Assembly: GCA_023411815.1 (NCBI GenBank)
Contig: JAEYOJ010000133.1
Coordinates: 29,825-93,824 of the forward strand
Reading direction: 5' to 3'
From: Pseudomonadota bacterium
GTDB taxonomy: Bacteria; Desulfobacterota; Desulfovibrionia; Desulfovibrionales; Desulfovibrionaceae
Length of the DNA: 64,000 nt
In this document: in pieces, positions 48,602 through 57,026 of the stretch
Position numbering within the stretch: position 1 is the first letter of the stretch
Layout of the letters: the number at the start of each line of letters is the position of its first letter
Notes under the pieces: model-generated
Database searches by the model: none
Seen by the model: the letters and a program-made list of their open reading frames with translations, nothing else
Told to the model about the DNA's origin: nothing
Position numbers and translations under genes: made by a program

Positions 48602-50242
48602 CTATTTGCCCATGGGACAATGCGGATATTTGCACTCCAAGCATTCCTTGCACATGGAGCCGTGGCCCAGCCTGGCCAGGTCGCGCCGGGTCACTGGCAG
48701 ATCGGCCAGCAGCCGAGGCAGAAGAAGGTCGAAGCTTGTGGTTTTGAAGAAGAGGGCGCAGGCCGGTACTCCGAGCACCTGCACGTCGCCGATGCGCGCC
48801 AGCAGGGTCATGGCGCCCGGCAGCACGGGCATGCCGTAGAGCATGTCCGTGGCCCCGGCGTCCTGCAAGCCCTGGCGCGTAACGTCGTCCGGGTCCACGG
48901 ACAGGCCGGCGGTGGTCACGATGATGTCGGCCCCGGCATCGAGCAGCTCCCGCACGCCGTCGCGGATGGCCTGGCGGTCGTCGGGACGAATGAGCGTCTT
49001 GACCACGCTGCCGTCCAGGGCCTCTATCTTGGGCGTCAGCGTGGGGGCGAACTTGTCCTGGATAATGCCCTGGAAGACCTCGGTGCCGGTGATGAGAAGG
49101 CCGGCGCGGGCGCGGCGCATGGGCGCCACGCGCATGAGCGGGGCCTTGTTCAGCACGCTCAGGGCCTTGTGCAGGTTGGGGCGGGAAAGGTAGAGCGGGA
49201 TGGCCCGCGTTCCGGCCACGGCTTCGCCCCGGCGCACCACGGAGTATCCGTGACGCGTAGCGCACATGACGTCGGGTACGAGGTTGAAGGCTTCTAGCAG
49301 ATTCTCGTCCACCACGAGCAGGCCGTCATGGGCGGCCAGCAGGGTTATCTTGCCCTCGCGGGGCGGCCCTTTCTTCTCCAGCGAACCCTCGCGGCACAAG
49401 GCCTCGGCGAAGGCTTCGGCCGCTTCGTTCTCGTGCACCCACTCGGGGCCGGGCTGCGCATCCTCCTGCACGTAGACATGCATGCGGCCCATCTGCTGCA
49501 GGCGGCACACGTCGCCGACATTGAGCTGCTGCCCGGCCTTGAATTCGGCGCCCTTGCTCTGGCCGGGCACGATGCGGGTCATGTCGTGCAGGGTCGTCTT
49601 GCCCGCGGCCTGCTCCACGCTCACGGCGGTCAGCCGGGGCTGGACCAGGACTTCGGACCTGCCGGCCTCCACGTAGGGCGCCTCGCCCTGGCAGCCTTTG
49701 CAGATGGCTCCGTGGGCCTTGGGAAAAGCCTCGCCGCACAGCGGGCAGATCGAAATGGCGCCCTTGCTCGTCTTGCCGATGTATCTCGGGGCGGCCTTGA
49801 TCGCCTGCAAGGTGAGCACCGACTCTCCGGCCTCGCGCATCTGGCGGCGCAGCTTGTCCGAATCCTGCTCCTTCTTGGTCTTGAGCTTGAGATACCAGGA
49901 GCGGATCTCGTCATACTCGTCGAGCTTCGCGACATCCAGAAATACGCGTACGCCTTCGCCCGTGTACTTGTTGAACAGACTCAGGGCGTAGCGGTCCAGG
50001 TTGACGATCTTGAGCCAACCGTTGCCCGCCGTGCAGGGAGTGAGCAGCTGGATGGCGTCGGGCAGGCAGCTGGCGGCTTCGCTGATGGCGTCGTAGAGCA
50101 CGCCCTCCGGCATGTGCCGCTTGGCCATCTCCACCATGTAGCCGCCCACGATGAGCCCCGGAGCCGGGTAGCTGTGAAAGCGGCTGATGAGTTCCAGGTA
50201 CTCGTCGAAAGTATACTGACCGATGTTGCTCGAGTCGCTCAT
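48602..50242 (-). CDS. FmdE-zinc ribbon-molybdopterin-binding (Mog/MoeA-like) fusion protein
   Basis: A 546-residue multidomain protein. The N-terminal 150 residues are FmdE-like (FHSYPAPGLIVGGYMVEMAKRHM, LYDAISEAASCLPDAIQLLTPCTAGNGWL, DRYALSLFNKYTGEGVRVF). A zinc ribbon follows (ICPLCGEAFPKAHGAICKGCQG). The second half contains a MoaB/Mog-like fold (RAGLLITGTEVFQGIIQDKFAPTL, ADIIVTTAGLSVDPDDVT, GVPACALFFKTTSFDLLLPRLLA), which binds molybdopterin. It ends with CKECLECKYPHCP, a possible metal site. GGAGG precedes ATG 50242. It overlaps the ModE-type gene by 4 nt. A role in molybdenum/tungsten enzyme maturation fits. Confidence 0.83.
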   Translation of the reverse strand: MSDSSNIGQYTFDEYLELISRFHSYPAPGLIVGGYMVEMAKRHMPEGVLYDAISEAASCLPDAIQLLTPCTAGNGWLKIVNLDRYALSLFNKYTGEGVRVFLDVAKLDEYDEIRSWYLKLKTKKEQDSDKLRRQMREAGESVLTLQAIKAAPRYIGKTSKGAISICPLCGEAFPKAHGAICKGCQGEAPYVEAGRSEVLVQPRLTAVSVEQAAGKTTLHDMTRIVPGQSKGAEFKAGQQLNVGDVCRLQQMGRMHVYVQEDAQPGPEWVHENEAAEAFAEALCREGSLEKKGPPREGKITLLAAHDGLLVVDENLLEAFNLVPDVMCATRHGYSVVRRGEAVAGTRAIPLYLSRPNLHKALSVLNKAPLMRVAPMRRARAGLLITGTEVFQGIIQDKFAPTLTPKIEALDGSVVKTLIRPDDRQAIRDGVRELLDAGADIIVTTAGLSVDPDDVTRQGLQDAGATDMLYGMPVLPGAMTLLARIGDVQVLGVPACALFFKTTSFDLLLPRLLADLPVTRRDLARLGHGSMCKECLECKYPHCPMGK

Positions 50243-50673
50243 TCTTTGTCGCCTCCATCCTGTTCCGGGAACTCGCCCGGCTCGAACGGCTCAGGTCCGC
50301 CGAAGGGCTGGACCTCGAAGGGAAACAGCCCGCGCGAGGTTTCAAGCGCGTAGCGCTCCACATCCTCGTGCCAGCGCCGGAAGGCGGCCACCAGGCTTTC
50401 GCCGAGCGGCGTCAGGGTGAAGCCGCTGCGGCCGCCGGAGCTGGCCACCAGCGGCAGGCCCATCAGCTCCTCGGTTTTCTTCAGCCTGCCCCAGGCCGCG
50501 CGATAGGACATGCCCATGGCCTTGGCCGCCTTGTTCAAAGACCCCAGTTCATGTACCTTGGCCAGCAGCATGGCTCGGCCCAGTCCGAGGACCATGCCGC
50601 CCTCGACCTCCAGCCAAAGGTGCAGCCGCATTCTCGGTCGCAGATCCCGCGACGTCTCCTTGGCAGTTTTCAT
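50239..50673 (-). CDS. ModE-type DNA-binding protein (N-terminal domain only)
   Basis: A 144-residue protein containing the winged-helix domain of ModE: LARAMLLAKVHELGSLNKAAKAMGMSYRAAWGRLKKTEELMGLPLV and SGGRSGFTLTPLGESLV. The molybdate-binding Mop domains of full ModE are missing; instead there is an acidic C-terminal tail. Orphan ModE-N proteins regulate molybdenum or tungsten genes in several anaerobes. Its stop overlaps the start of the FmdE fusion gene by ATGA, so they form a two-gene operon. Confidence 0.9.
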   Translation of the reverse strand: MKTAKETSRDLRPRMRLHLWLEVEGGMVLGLGRAMLLAKVHELGSLNKAAKAMGMSYRAAWGRLKKTEELMGLPLVASSGGRSGFTLTPLGESLVAAFRRWHEDVERYALETSRGLFPFEVQPFGGPEPFEPGEFPEQDGGDKE

Positions 50674-50850
50674 GGCTTTTCCGAACTTATGTTAGGTGGA
50701 GCATAATAAGGAGCGATAACCGCTTTTTTTCCGCTTGGCAAGCCGAAGCGCAATGGATGAGGTCTTGCTTCAAAGGCGAGACCGATTCTGTCCGGCGCCG
50801 CTTGACGCAGCAGGTCGGCTTACGTACTTGTACCTGTTTGGAAAAAAACG

Positions 50851-52287
50851 TTGCACGAGAGCACCAAAGCCATCCCTCCCCGCACATCCCCGCTTATTCG
50901 CGCCGCCGCCTGGAAGGACATCTGGTCCCTGGCCTGGCCGCAGACGCTGCTGATGTTCTGCAACTTCCTCATCGGCTTCGTGGACGTGTGGGTCGCCGGC
51001 CGCATCGGCAGCGACGTGCAGGCCTCCATGGGCATGATCAACCAGCTCCTGTTCTTCTTTCTGGTGGTTGCCACGGCGGTGGCCAACGGGAGCGTGGCGG
51101 CCATAAGCCAATCCATCGGCGCAAGGCTGCCCAGGAGGGCCTTGCGCTATACCGGGCTAGTGCTGGAGACCGGCCTGCTCATGGGGCTGGCCATCTTTGT
51201 GCTGGGCAAGCTCATCGACGACAGCCTGCTCGCCCTGCTGCAGGTACCGGACAGCCTGCGGCCCATCACCGGCTATTTCCTGGACATCTACCTGCTGCTC
51301 TTGCCAGTCTATTACCTGTTCCTCATCACGCATGCCGTGTTCCGCGCCCAACGCATGGTCTTCGTGCCGCTCTTCTCCGGCATCATCACCGCGCTGGTGA
51401 ACACCGTGGCCGACCTAGGGCTGGGGCTGGGCATGTGGGGCATGCCGAACCTTGGCTACCAGGGCGTGGCCTGGGCGACTTTCTTCTCGGTGAGTTGCGG
51501 CACGCTGTTCAACCTGATCGTGCTTTGGCGCAGGGGGCTTCTGCGCCGGGAGAGCTTCGCGCCATGGTGCTGGATTCGCCGCGCCTGGCCCTACCTGTTC
51601 CGGGTAGCCTGGCCTGGAGGCCTCATGCAGGTCGTTTGGCAGTCGGCCTACCTGGCCCTGTTCGCCGTGACCGGCAGCCTGCCTCGCGAGAACGTGGCCG
51701 CCCTGGCTGGCATGTCCGCGGGCATGCGCGTGGAGGCCGGCCTGTTTCTGCCGGGCTTCGCCTTCAATATGACCGCCTCCATTCTCGTGGGCGAGTACCT
51801 GGGCGCGGGGAGGCCCGACCTGGCCAAGCGCGCGGCCTACCGCATCCTGGGCGTGGGCGTGGCCGCGCTCACGCTCGTGTCCGCGGGCGTCTGGCTTGTC
51901 ATGGAGCCCCTGGCGGCCTTCGTGGCCCCGGAGCAGGCGGTGCAGGCCCAGGCCTTAGGCTATCTGCGCTGGAACCTGCTGGCCATCCCCTTCACCCTGA
52001 CCTCCATGATCCTGGCCGGAGCCCTGGCCGGAGCCGGAGCGACCATCTACAATCTGCTCGCCTTCGGCAGCGCGGCATGGCTCGTGCGCGTGCCCACGGC
52101 CTACGTCCTCGGCCATCACGTGCTGGGGGATTCCTCCGGCATATGGATTTCCATGTTCGTATCCCAGGTGTTCCAGTCCAGCCTGGCCTTGGGTATCTTC
52201 CATCTCAAGGATTGGTCCAGATTCGCCATGCGGCGACGCAAGACCCTAACCGGAGCCACCAATGGAACTCAACTTCGAACCCATTAG
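50851..52287 (+). CDS. MATE-family efflux transporter
   Basis: A 478-residue protein with twelve hydrophobic segments. The two halves are repeated, as expected for MATE (WPQTLLMFCNFLIGFVDVWVAGRIG in the first, WPGGLMQVVWQSAYLALFAVTGSL in the second). These exporters use Na+ or H+ to expel cationic drugs or metabolites. Only a TTG start (50851) is available, with GGAAA upstream. Its 3' end overlaps the following DUF2156 gene by 26 nt. Confidence 0.9.
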   Translation: MHESTKAIPPRTSPLIRAAAWKDIWSLAWPQTLLMFCNFLIGFVDVWVAGRIGSDVQASMGMINQLLFFFLVVATAVANGSVAAISQSIGARLPRRALRYTGLVLETGLLMGLAIFVLGKLIDDSLLALLQVPDSLRPITGYFLDIYLLLLPVYYLFLITHAVFRAQRMVFVPLFSGIITALVNTVADLGLGLGMWGMPNLGYQGVAWATFFSVSCGTLFNLIVLWRRGLLRRESFAPWCWIRRAWPYLFRVAWPGGLMQVVWQSAYLALFAVTGSLPRENVAALAGMSAGMRVEAGLFLPGFAFNMTASILVGEYLGAGRPDLAKRAAYRILGVGVAALTLVSAGVWLVMEPLAAFVAPEQAVQAQALGYLRWNLLAIPFTLTSMILAGALAGAGATIYNLLAFGSAAWLVRVPTAYVLGHHVLGDSSGIWISMFVSQVFQSSLALGIFHLKDWSRFAMRRRKTLTGATNGTQLRTH

Positions 52288-53131
52288 AATCGCCCGCCGC
52301 GAGGAATACCGGAGCTTCCTGGCCCGTTGTCCTCAGCCGGCCTCGGATTACAGCTTCATCAATCTGTGGGGTTGGCGCGAAGTCTACGGCCTGGAATGGG
52401 CCTTCCAGGATGGTCTGGTCTGGATTCGCCAGACTCTGCCCGAGCCTGTCCTATGGGCGCCCGTGGGCGATTGGGCCGCGGCCGACTGGAAGTCCATGTC
52501 CCACTTCGTGACCGGCAGGCGTTTCATCCGCGTGCCCGAGAAGCTCGCCGAATGCTGGCTGAATCTCTTTTCGCCGCGCATCAAGGAATCGCGCGGCCAT
52601 TGGGATTATGTCTATCTGGTCAAGGACTTGGTCGATCTGGAAGGCGAACGCTTCCGCAAGAAGCGCGAGCAGTTCGAGTCATTCATATCGAACTACGCGA
52701 GCGAGTACTACGAGATGGGTCCGGACTGCGTGGAGGAGGCCCTGGAAATGCAGGCCGAGTGGTGCCGCTGGCGGGACTGCGAGGACTCGGAAGCCCTGAT
52801 GGCCGAGAATAGGGCCATCGTGCACGTGCTGGAGAACTGGGACCGCCTGCCCGAGCTGCTCGGCGGGGCCATCCGGGTGGACGGCAAGCTGGTGGCCTAT
52901 ACGGTAGCCGAACAGTTGTCCGAGGACACGCTGGTCATCCACTTCGAGAAGGCCCACGCCAATTACGAGGGCGCATACCAGGCCATCAACCGCCTGTTCC
53001 TGGCCAACACGGCCTCCTTCTGCCGTTACGTCAACCGCGAACAGGATCTGGACGAGCCGGGACTGCGCAAGGCCAAGCTCTCCTACAATCCCGTTTCCTT
53101 CGTGCACAAGTTCGAGCTGGTCTTTACGTAA
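52262..53131 (+). CDS. DUF2156 protein (phosphatidylglycerol lysyltransferase C-terminal-like)
   Basis: A 289-residue soluble protein of the DUF2156 family, which has the same double GNAT-like fold as the catalytic domain of MprF lysyl-phosphatidylglycerol synthases. Visible blocks: DYSFINLWGWREVYGLEW, FESFISNYASEYYEMGPD, GGAIRVDGKLVAYTVAEQLSEDTLVIHFEKAHANYEGAYQAINRLFL and LDEPGLRKAKLSYNPVSFVHKFELVF. It lacks the membrane flippase half. The overlapping MATE transporter could supply a membrane partner, though that is speculation. Confidence 0.85.
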   Translation: MELNFEPIRIARREEYRSFLARCPQPASDYSFINLWGWREVYGLEWAFQDGLVWIRQTLPEPVLWAPVGDWAAADWKSMSHFVTGRRFIRVPEKLAECWLNLFSPRIKESRGHWDYVYLVKDLVDLEGERFRKKREQFESFISNYASEYYEMGPDCVEEALEMQAEWCRWRDCEDSEALMAENRAIVHVLENWDRLPELLGGAIRVDGKLVAYTVAEQLSEDTLVIHFEKAHANYEGAYQAINRLFLANTASFCRYVNREQDLDEPGLRKAKLSYNPVSFVHKFELVFT

Positions 53132-53283
53132 ACCGGTCGGATGCGCCGCGGCGAATTCGATAAGGCTCGCCCTTCAGGACTTTTATTTGAGCCGGGCAGG
53201 GCGCTGCCCTTCCCGGACTCCATTCCGCCAAGGCGTGGCGCGTTCCGGACTCGCGGGACCCGTGATGCTGATTTGCGGGTTGT

Positions 53284-53817
53284 TCAGTCGATCGGGAAGC
53301 GCTCGATGCTTCGCGCCAACCGTTCCCGCAGATGCTCCGAGGCCTCGCCGAGTTCCGTCAGGATGAGCCGCGCCTCGTCGGCGTAGGCCTGGCGGCGCTC
53401 AGGGCTCCATGCCGGGCGCGGTTCGTCCAGATTGGCGATACGGTCGGCCAGCTTGACCATCCATATCTCACGCGGCTGCTCGCGGATGCGCCGCAGGCTG
53501 TCGCGCATCTGTTCCATCTTGTCTGGAATAGCCGGATTCTTGCTCAGGGCCAGCACACCGTCCGCGATGCGCCGGTTGAAGGCCACTTGCAGTTGGGCGT
53601 GGCTCGTGGCCGTATCCTCGATGGTGTCGTGCAGAATGGCGCAGGGTAGGGTCAGGTCCGCGTCGCCGCCTTCCGCGGCCAGGGCCGCCGTGACCTCCAG
53701 GATCACGCTGCCGATGTGCACGAGATAGGGCAGGTCGCTGTCGGGCATGGTCTGGCTGGCGTGGGTCCGGGCGGCGAAGCGCCAGGCCCGCACGTGCAGC
53801 CCCTGGGTCCAGGGCAT
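53284..53817 (-). CDS. HD-domain protein resembling small alarmone hydrolases
   Basis: A 177-residue protein from ATG 53817 (GGAGG upstream). Its motifs follow the hydrolase half of RelA/SpoT: HASQTMPDSDLPYLVHIGSVI, AILHDTIEDT (HD-x-x-E-D), a helix ALSKNPAIPDKMEQMRDSLRRI and MVKLADRIANL with the fourth metal ligand Asp. Synthetase and regulatory domains are absent. That is the layout of MESH1-type small alarmone hydrolases that remove pyrophosphate from ppGpp or hydrolyse NADPH. Transcribed alone. Confidence 0.8.
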   Translation of the reverse strand: MPWTQGLHVRAWRFAARTHASQTMPDSDLPYLVHIGSVILEVTAALAAEGGDADLTLPCAILHDTIEDTATSHAQLQVAFNRRIADGVLALSKNPAIPDKMEQMRDSLRRIREQPREIWMVKLADRIANLDEPRPAWSPERRQAYADEARLILTELGEASEHLRERLARSIERFPID

Positions 53818-54098
53818 GCTGTGCCTCCGTTGTGCTTGCTTGTTTCCGGCGGCTCTCACATCGGCGAAGCCGGTGGGATGAACGTTCCGGAAACGCCGCA
53901 TGTAGTCGCCTGCCTGTACGCCAAGGCGTCTTTCTCCTCAAGCGGCCTGCATGCGCGGTATGAAAAGACGGTCTCTGGAGTTGTCAGCCGTGTCCCGAAG
54001 GGCTACTGAAAACGCTTTGGCCGCATGCTGCATAATCGGTATTGCCGGTAAAGACCGCCGCCAGCCGATCGCCTGCGGCGGAATATATGGAGGCACCC

Positions 54099-54635
54099 AT
54101 GCTCGATCGTCAAGAAGCCTTGCGTATGCTCGATGAAAACACGTCCGAGACTCACCTGGTTCAACACGCCCTGGCCAGCGAGGCGGTCATGCGCGGCCTG
54201 GCCCGCCGTCTGGGCCGTGACGAGGAGACCTGGGGGCTTGCCGGGCTGCTGCACGATCTGGATTACTCCGCAACCAAGGACGATCCGGCGCGCCATGGAG
54301 TCACGTCCGCGGGCCTGCTCCAGGGCCGGCTGCCGGACGATGCCGTACAGGCCATCCGCGCTCATGCCTGGGAAATGAACGGCGTGGAACCCAGGAGCGA
54401 CTTCGATTACGCCCTGCGCTGCGGCGAAACCGTCACCGGCCTGGTCAGCGCGGCAGCCCTGGTGCGGCCCGAGGGCATGGCCGGCATGCAGGCCTCCAGT
54501 CTCAAGAAGAAGATGAAGGACAAGGCCTTTGCGCGCAACGTGCGCCGTGAGGTCATCCGCGAATGTGAAAAGCTTGGGCTGGAATTGACGGAGTTCCTGA
54601 CGATAGCCATCGAATCCATGTCGGCTGCCCGCTGA
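54099..54635 (+). CDS. HD (HDIG-type) hydrolase
   Basis: A 178-residue cytoplasmic HD protein. The helical metal-binding sequence is HLVQHALASEAVMRGLARRLG, WGLAGLLHDLDY (HD) and IRAHAWEMNG, then a late Asp (FDYALRCGETVTGLVSAAAL). This matches the TIGR00277/HDIG-type putative nucleotide phosphohydrolases. ATG 54099 has GGAGG. It is convergent with the NlpC/P60 gene. Confidence 0.85.
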   Translation: MLDRQEALRMLDENTSETHLVQHALASEAVMRGLARRLGRDEETWGLAGLLHDLDYSATKDDPARHGVTSAGLLQGRLPDDAVQAIRAHAWEMNGVEPRSDFDYALRCGETVTGLVSAAALVRPEGMAGMQASSLKKKMKDKAFARNVRREVIRECEKLGLELTEFLTIAIESMSAAR

Positions 54636-54663
54636 TGGAGCCAGAGCTTTACCCGGCTGCGGC

Positions 54664-55332
54664 TCAGTTGAGCACGCGGCGCACCGCATGGATGCGCCCG
54701 GACCAGTATGGCGTGGAGAGGAATTCCTCGCGCACTCGCCCGCCGCTGCGCGGGCTGTGGATGAAAGTATCTTCGCCGGAGTATATGCCGGTGTGCAGAT
54801 AGGGCTGCCTTCCGCTCAGCTTGAATACGATGATGTCGCCCGGAAGCAGTTGCCCGGCCGGCACGTCTCGGCCAGTGCGGGTCTGCTCCCAGGTGGTGCG
54901 CGGCAGGTCCACGCCGTGCGTCTCGTAGACCCAGACCACCAGGCCGGAGCAGTCAAAGCCGGAAACAGGCGAGACGCCGCCATAGCGATAGGGCGTGCCG
55001 ATGACTGAGCGCGCCTTGGCCACCACGGACTGACGCATGGCGGTGGCCGTGCGGTGCGTCGGGCTGTCCGGGGCGGGTCCCGACGGTCTGGCTTCCGGGG
55101 CTGGTTTGGTCGAAGGCTGGACAGGCCGGGCCTGCGTGGAGGGCGGAGCAGCGGCAGGCGTCGAGTGTTCGAGATCGTTGCGCTGACCGATGGAACGCTG
55201 TTCCACCGGGGGGCGGTGAGCGCTGCAGGCGCTCAGGACGAACAGCATCAGCAAGGCAGCCAGGGCGTTCCGGAGGGGGGAACGTGGAATGCCGCGAGCG
55301 GTGTGAGCCACAGGGGCTTGGTGCATGCTCAT
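54664..55332 (-). CDS. NlpC/P60 peptidoglycan endopeptidase lipoprotein
   Basis: A 222-residue lipoprotein: the signal ends with the lipobox LSAC, then a Pro/Ala/Ser-rich spacer and a C-terminal NlpC/P60 domain. The catalytic Cys is in FDCSGLVVWVYE, the His in YLHTGIYSG and the third polar residue (His) in TFIHSPRSGG, with YRYGGVSP upstream. Such enzymes cut D-Glu/meso-DAP bonds in peptidoglycan. The start may be ATG 55332 or 55326. It is divergent from the lytic transglycosylase. Confidence 0.9.
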   Translation of the reverse strand: MSMHQAPVAHTARGIPRSPLRNALAALLMLFVLSACSAHRPPVEQRSIGQRNDLEHSTPAAAPPSTQARPVQPSTKPAPEARPSGPAPDSPTHRTATAMRQSVVAKARSVIGTPYRYGGVSPVSGFDCSGLVVWVYETHGVDLPRTTWEQTRTGRDVPAGQLLPGDIIVFKLSGRQPYLHTGIYSGEDTFIHSPRSGGRVREEFLSTPYWSGRIHAVRRVLN

Positions 55333-55489
55333 TGTGAGAGTGGCCACGACGTGTTTCGACTGGTGTATATTTTTTTGAACAGGCATTCAAGCGAGATGGG
55401 ACGACAGGGGAAGCCATGAGCATTGACACGGGCTGGACACCATTGAAAGCCTTGGGCTAGGGTAACGCCAAAACGAGTCCGGCCCATAC

Positions 55490-56431
55490 ATGCATAGAAT
55501 ACGACACCTTTGGATACGGCCTTGGCTTTTGCCCCTGATCATGGGGCTGTTACTGCTCGCCATAGGCTTTGGCGGCCGGCTCCTGCCGCAGACCAGCGCG
55601 GATCTGGTGGTGTGGGAGCCTCTTTTGGAGCGCCTGACCGATGAAGGGCACGATCCCGGTGAACTGCGCGCCGTGTTTGAAGATCCACGGGCGCGCTATG
55701 ATCCCTCGGCCATGGCCTCCAAGCTTCAGGCTCTTCTGCGCCAGCGCCGGCAGGTGGCGGGTGAGACCAGAGAGCAGCCGGAAGTTCATGGCAGGTACCT
55801 TTCGCCGCTGGCCCTGGCTGGCGCGCGCGCTTACCTGGACTTGAACCTCAAGATCCTGGAAGAGGCCGAAAGGCTCTACGGGGTGGACAAGGAAATCCAG
55901 GTGGCCATCCTGCTCATCGAAAGCAAGCTGGGCATGACCACCGGCAAAGATGACGCTCTGGTGACCTTGGCCAGCATGGCTTTGTCAGCGGACTTCGAGA
56001 GGGTCAAACCGCATATCGGCTGGAGCAGGCTCGAACAGGAAGAGCAGGCCTGGATCGAGTCGCGCAATGCGGACAAGGCCGCCTGGGCCTACCGTGAACT
56101 GAGCGCGCTGCTGCGTTATGCGAAGATGGCGGGCCGCAATCCCCTGGACATACCGAGTTCCGTTTACGGGGCCATCGGTTATCCCCAGTTCATGCCCAGC
56201 AACGCCCTGGCCTATGGAGTGGACGGCGACGGCGACGGAGTCATCGACCTTTTCACCACCGTTGATGCCGTGCACAGCCTGTGCAACTTCCTCAAACGCC
56301 ACGGCTGGCGCCAGGACCTGGACCGAGAGCGCCGGCACGAGGTCATCTACAAGTACAACCACGACCATGTTTACGCGCGTACGGTGTTGGCCATAGCCGA
56401 CCGGCTCAAGAGCAAGGACGGCTTGATCTAG
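55490..56431 (+). CDS. Membrane-bound lytic murein transglycosylase (MltB/SLT_2 type)
   Basis: A 313-residue enzyme with an N-terminal hydrophobic anchor (LLPLIMGLLLLAIGFGG). The SLT_2 domain has the catalytic Glu in AILLIESKLGMTTG, and SSVYGAIGYPQFMPSNALAYGVDGDGDGVIDLFTTVDAVHSLCNFLKRHGW, strongly characteristic of MltB. It cleaves the MurNAc-GlcNAc bond with anhydro product. Together with the NlpC/P60 gene next door it forms a divergent pair of murein hydrolases. Confidence 0.93.
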   Translation: MHRIRHLWIRPWLLPLIMGLLLLAIGFGGRLLPQTSADLVVWEPLLERLTDEGHDPGELRAVFEDPRARYDPSAMASKLQALLRQRRQVAGETREQPEVHGRYLSPLALAGARAYLDLNLKILEEAERLYGVDKEIQVAILLIESKLGMTTGKDDALVTLASMALSADFERVKPHIGWSRLEQEEQAWIESRNADKAAWAYRELSALLRYAKMAGRNPLDIPSSVYGAIGYPQFMPSNALAYGVDGDGDGVIDLFTTVDAVHSLCNFLKRHGWRQDLDRERRHEVIYKYNHDHVYARTVLAIADRLKSKDGLI

Positions 56432-56484
56432 CAGCGCCCGCCTTTTCAAAGGCAGGATATCTCCACTCCGGCCGGGAAATACCG

Positions 56485-56508
56485 GGAGAGGCGGCTGCCT
56501 CTCCCGGC
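56485..56508. terminator. Hairpin between convergent genes
   Basis: GGGAGAGGC pairs with GCCTCTCCC around GGCT between the transglycosylase stop and the minus-strand zinc-ribbon frame. T tracts are poor on both sides. Confidence 0.45.
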
Positions 56509-56517
56509 GGGGTTCAC

Positions 56518-56724
56518 TTACAAGCGGTCTAGGGGAACCCAGGCCAACTCGTCTTCCAGATCGTCGTCGATGCTGTCGGGGTGTTCAGCCAGGGGATCTT
56601 CTATGCCGCAGTACCTGCAGCGCAAGGTGATCCCATGTCAGGCGCGGCGCAGGCTCAGGGGACGTCCGCAGTTGCGGCAGGTCGCCTTGCTGTCCTGCGC
56701 GGGACGGTTGTGCAATAAAGTCAT
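56518..56724 (-). pseudogene. Zinc-ribbon gene interrupted by one in-frame TGA (possible selenoprotein)
   Basis: Reading from ATG 56724, which overlaps the DUF4911 stop as ATGA, gives 28 residues including CRNCG, then TGA (56640-56638), then 39 further codons to TAA. The second half contains LRCRYCG and an acidic tail ending DELAWVPLDRL. The two CxxC pairs lie on either side of the TGA, so the full 68-codon frame makes one small zinc ribbon. 16 nt after TGA a hairpin can form (GCTGCAG-GTA-CTGCGGC). Either the gene is broken by a nonsense change or TGA is read as selenocysteine. Confidence 0.6.
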
Positions 56725-57026
56725 GATGAAGTGTTGTTAGAGGTGACAGGATCGTCCTGAGACGCCCTGATGATGGAGAATGGCACGCTTTCGGCCATAT
56801 CCGCCAGGTTCCGTTCAAGCTCGCCGGCCGCATCCGGGCTGAAGACCACGCGCACCAGGGCGCGCTTGCGGTCAAGCACCGTAAAATAGGCCAAATGCCC
56901 CCTGGCCTCCAGCAGAAAGCGAAATAGGGCCATGCACTCCGGCGCGATCTCCACATAGAGCCTTTCGGACCATGCTGGAGGCGCGCGCCTCGGGGACGGT
57001 CGTCCACTAACCGGTCGATTCGTCAC
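56721..57026 (-). CDS. DUF4911 family protein
   Basis: A 101-residue protein starting at GTG 57026, which overlaps the stop of the M24 peptidase gene (GTGA). Its body, WSERLYVEIAPECMALFRFLLEARGHLAYFTVLDRK and ALVRVVFSPDAAGELERNLADMAESVPF, fits DUF4911, a small alpha/beta family of unknown function in delta-type anaerobes. The stop overlaps the next start (ATGA). A longer upstream frame in this phase is a shadow of the peptidase gene. Confidence 0.75.
   Translation of the reverse strand: MTNRPVSGRPSPRRAPPAWSERLYVEIAPECMALFRFLLEARGHLAYFTVLDRKRALVRVVFSPDAAGELERNLADMAESVPFSIIRASQDDPVTSNNTSS

Noticed and set aside
50674..50850. ModE operator between the ModE-type gene and the MATE gene
   Set aside because: The AT-rich stretch near 50690-50725 is suggestive but does not show the two half-sites of the known ModE box.
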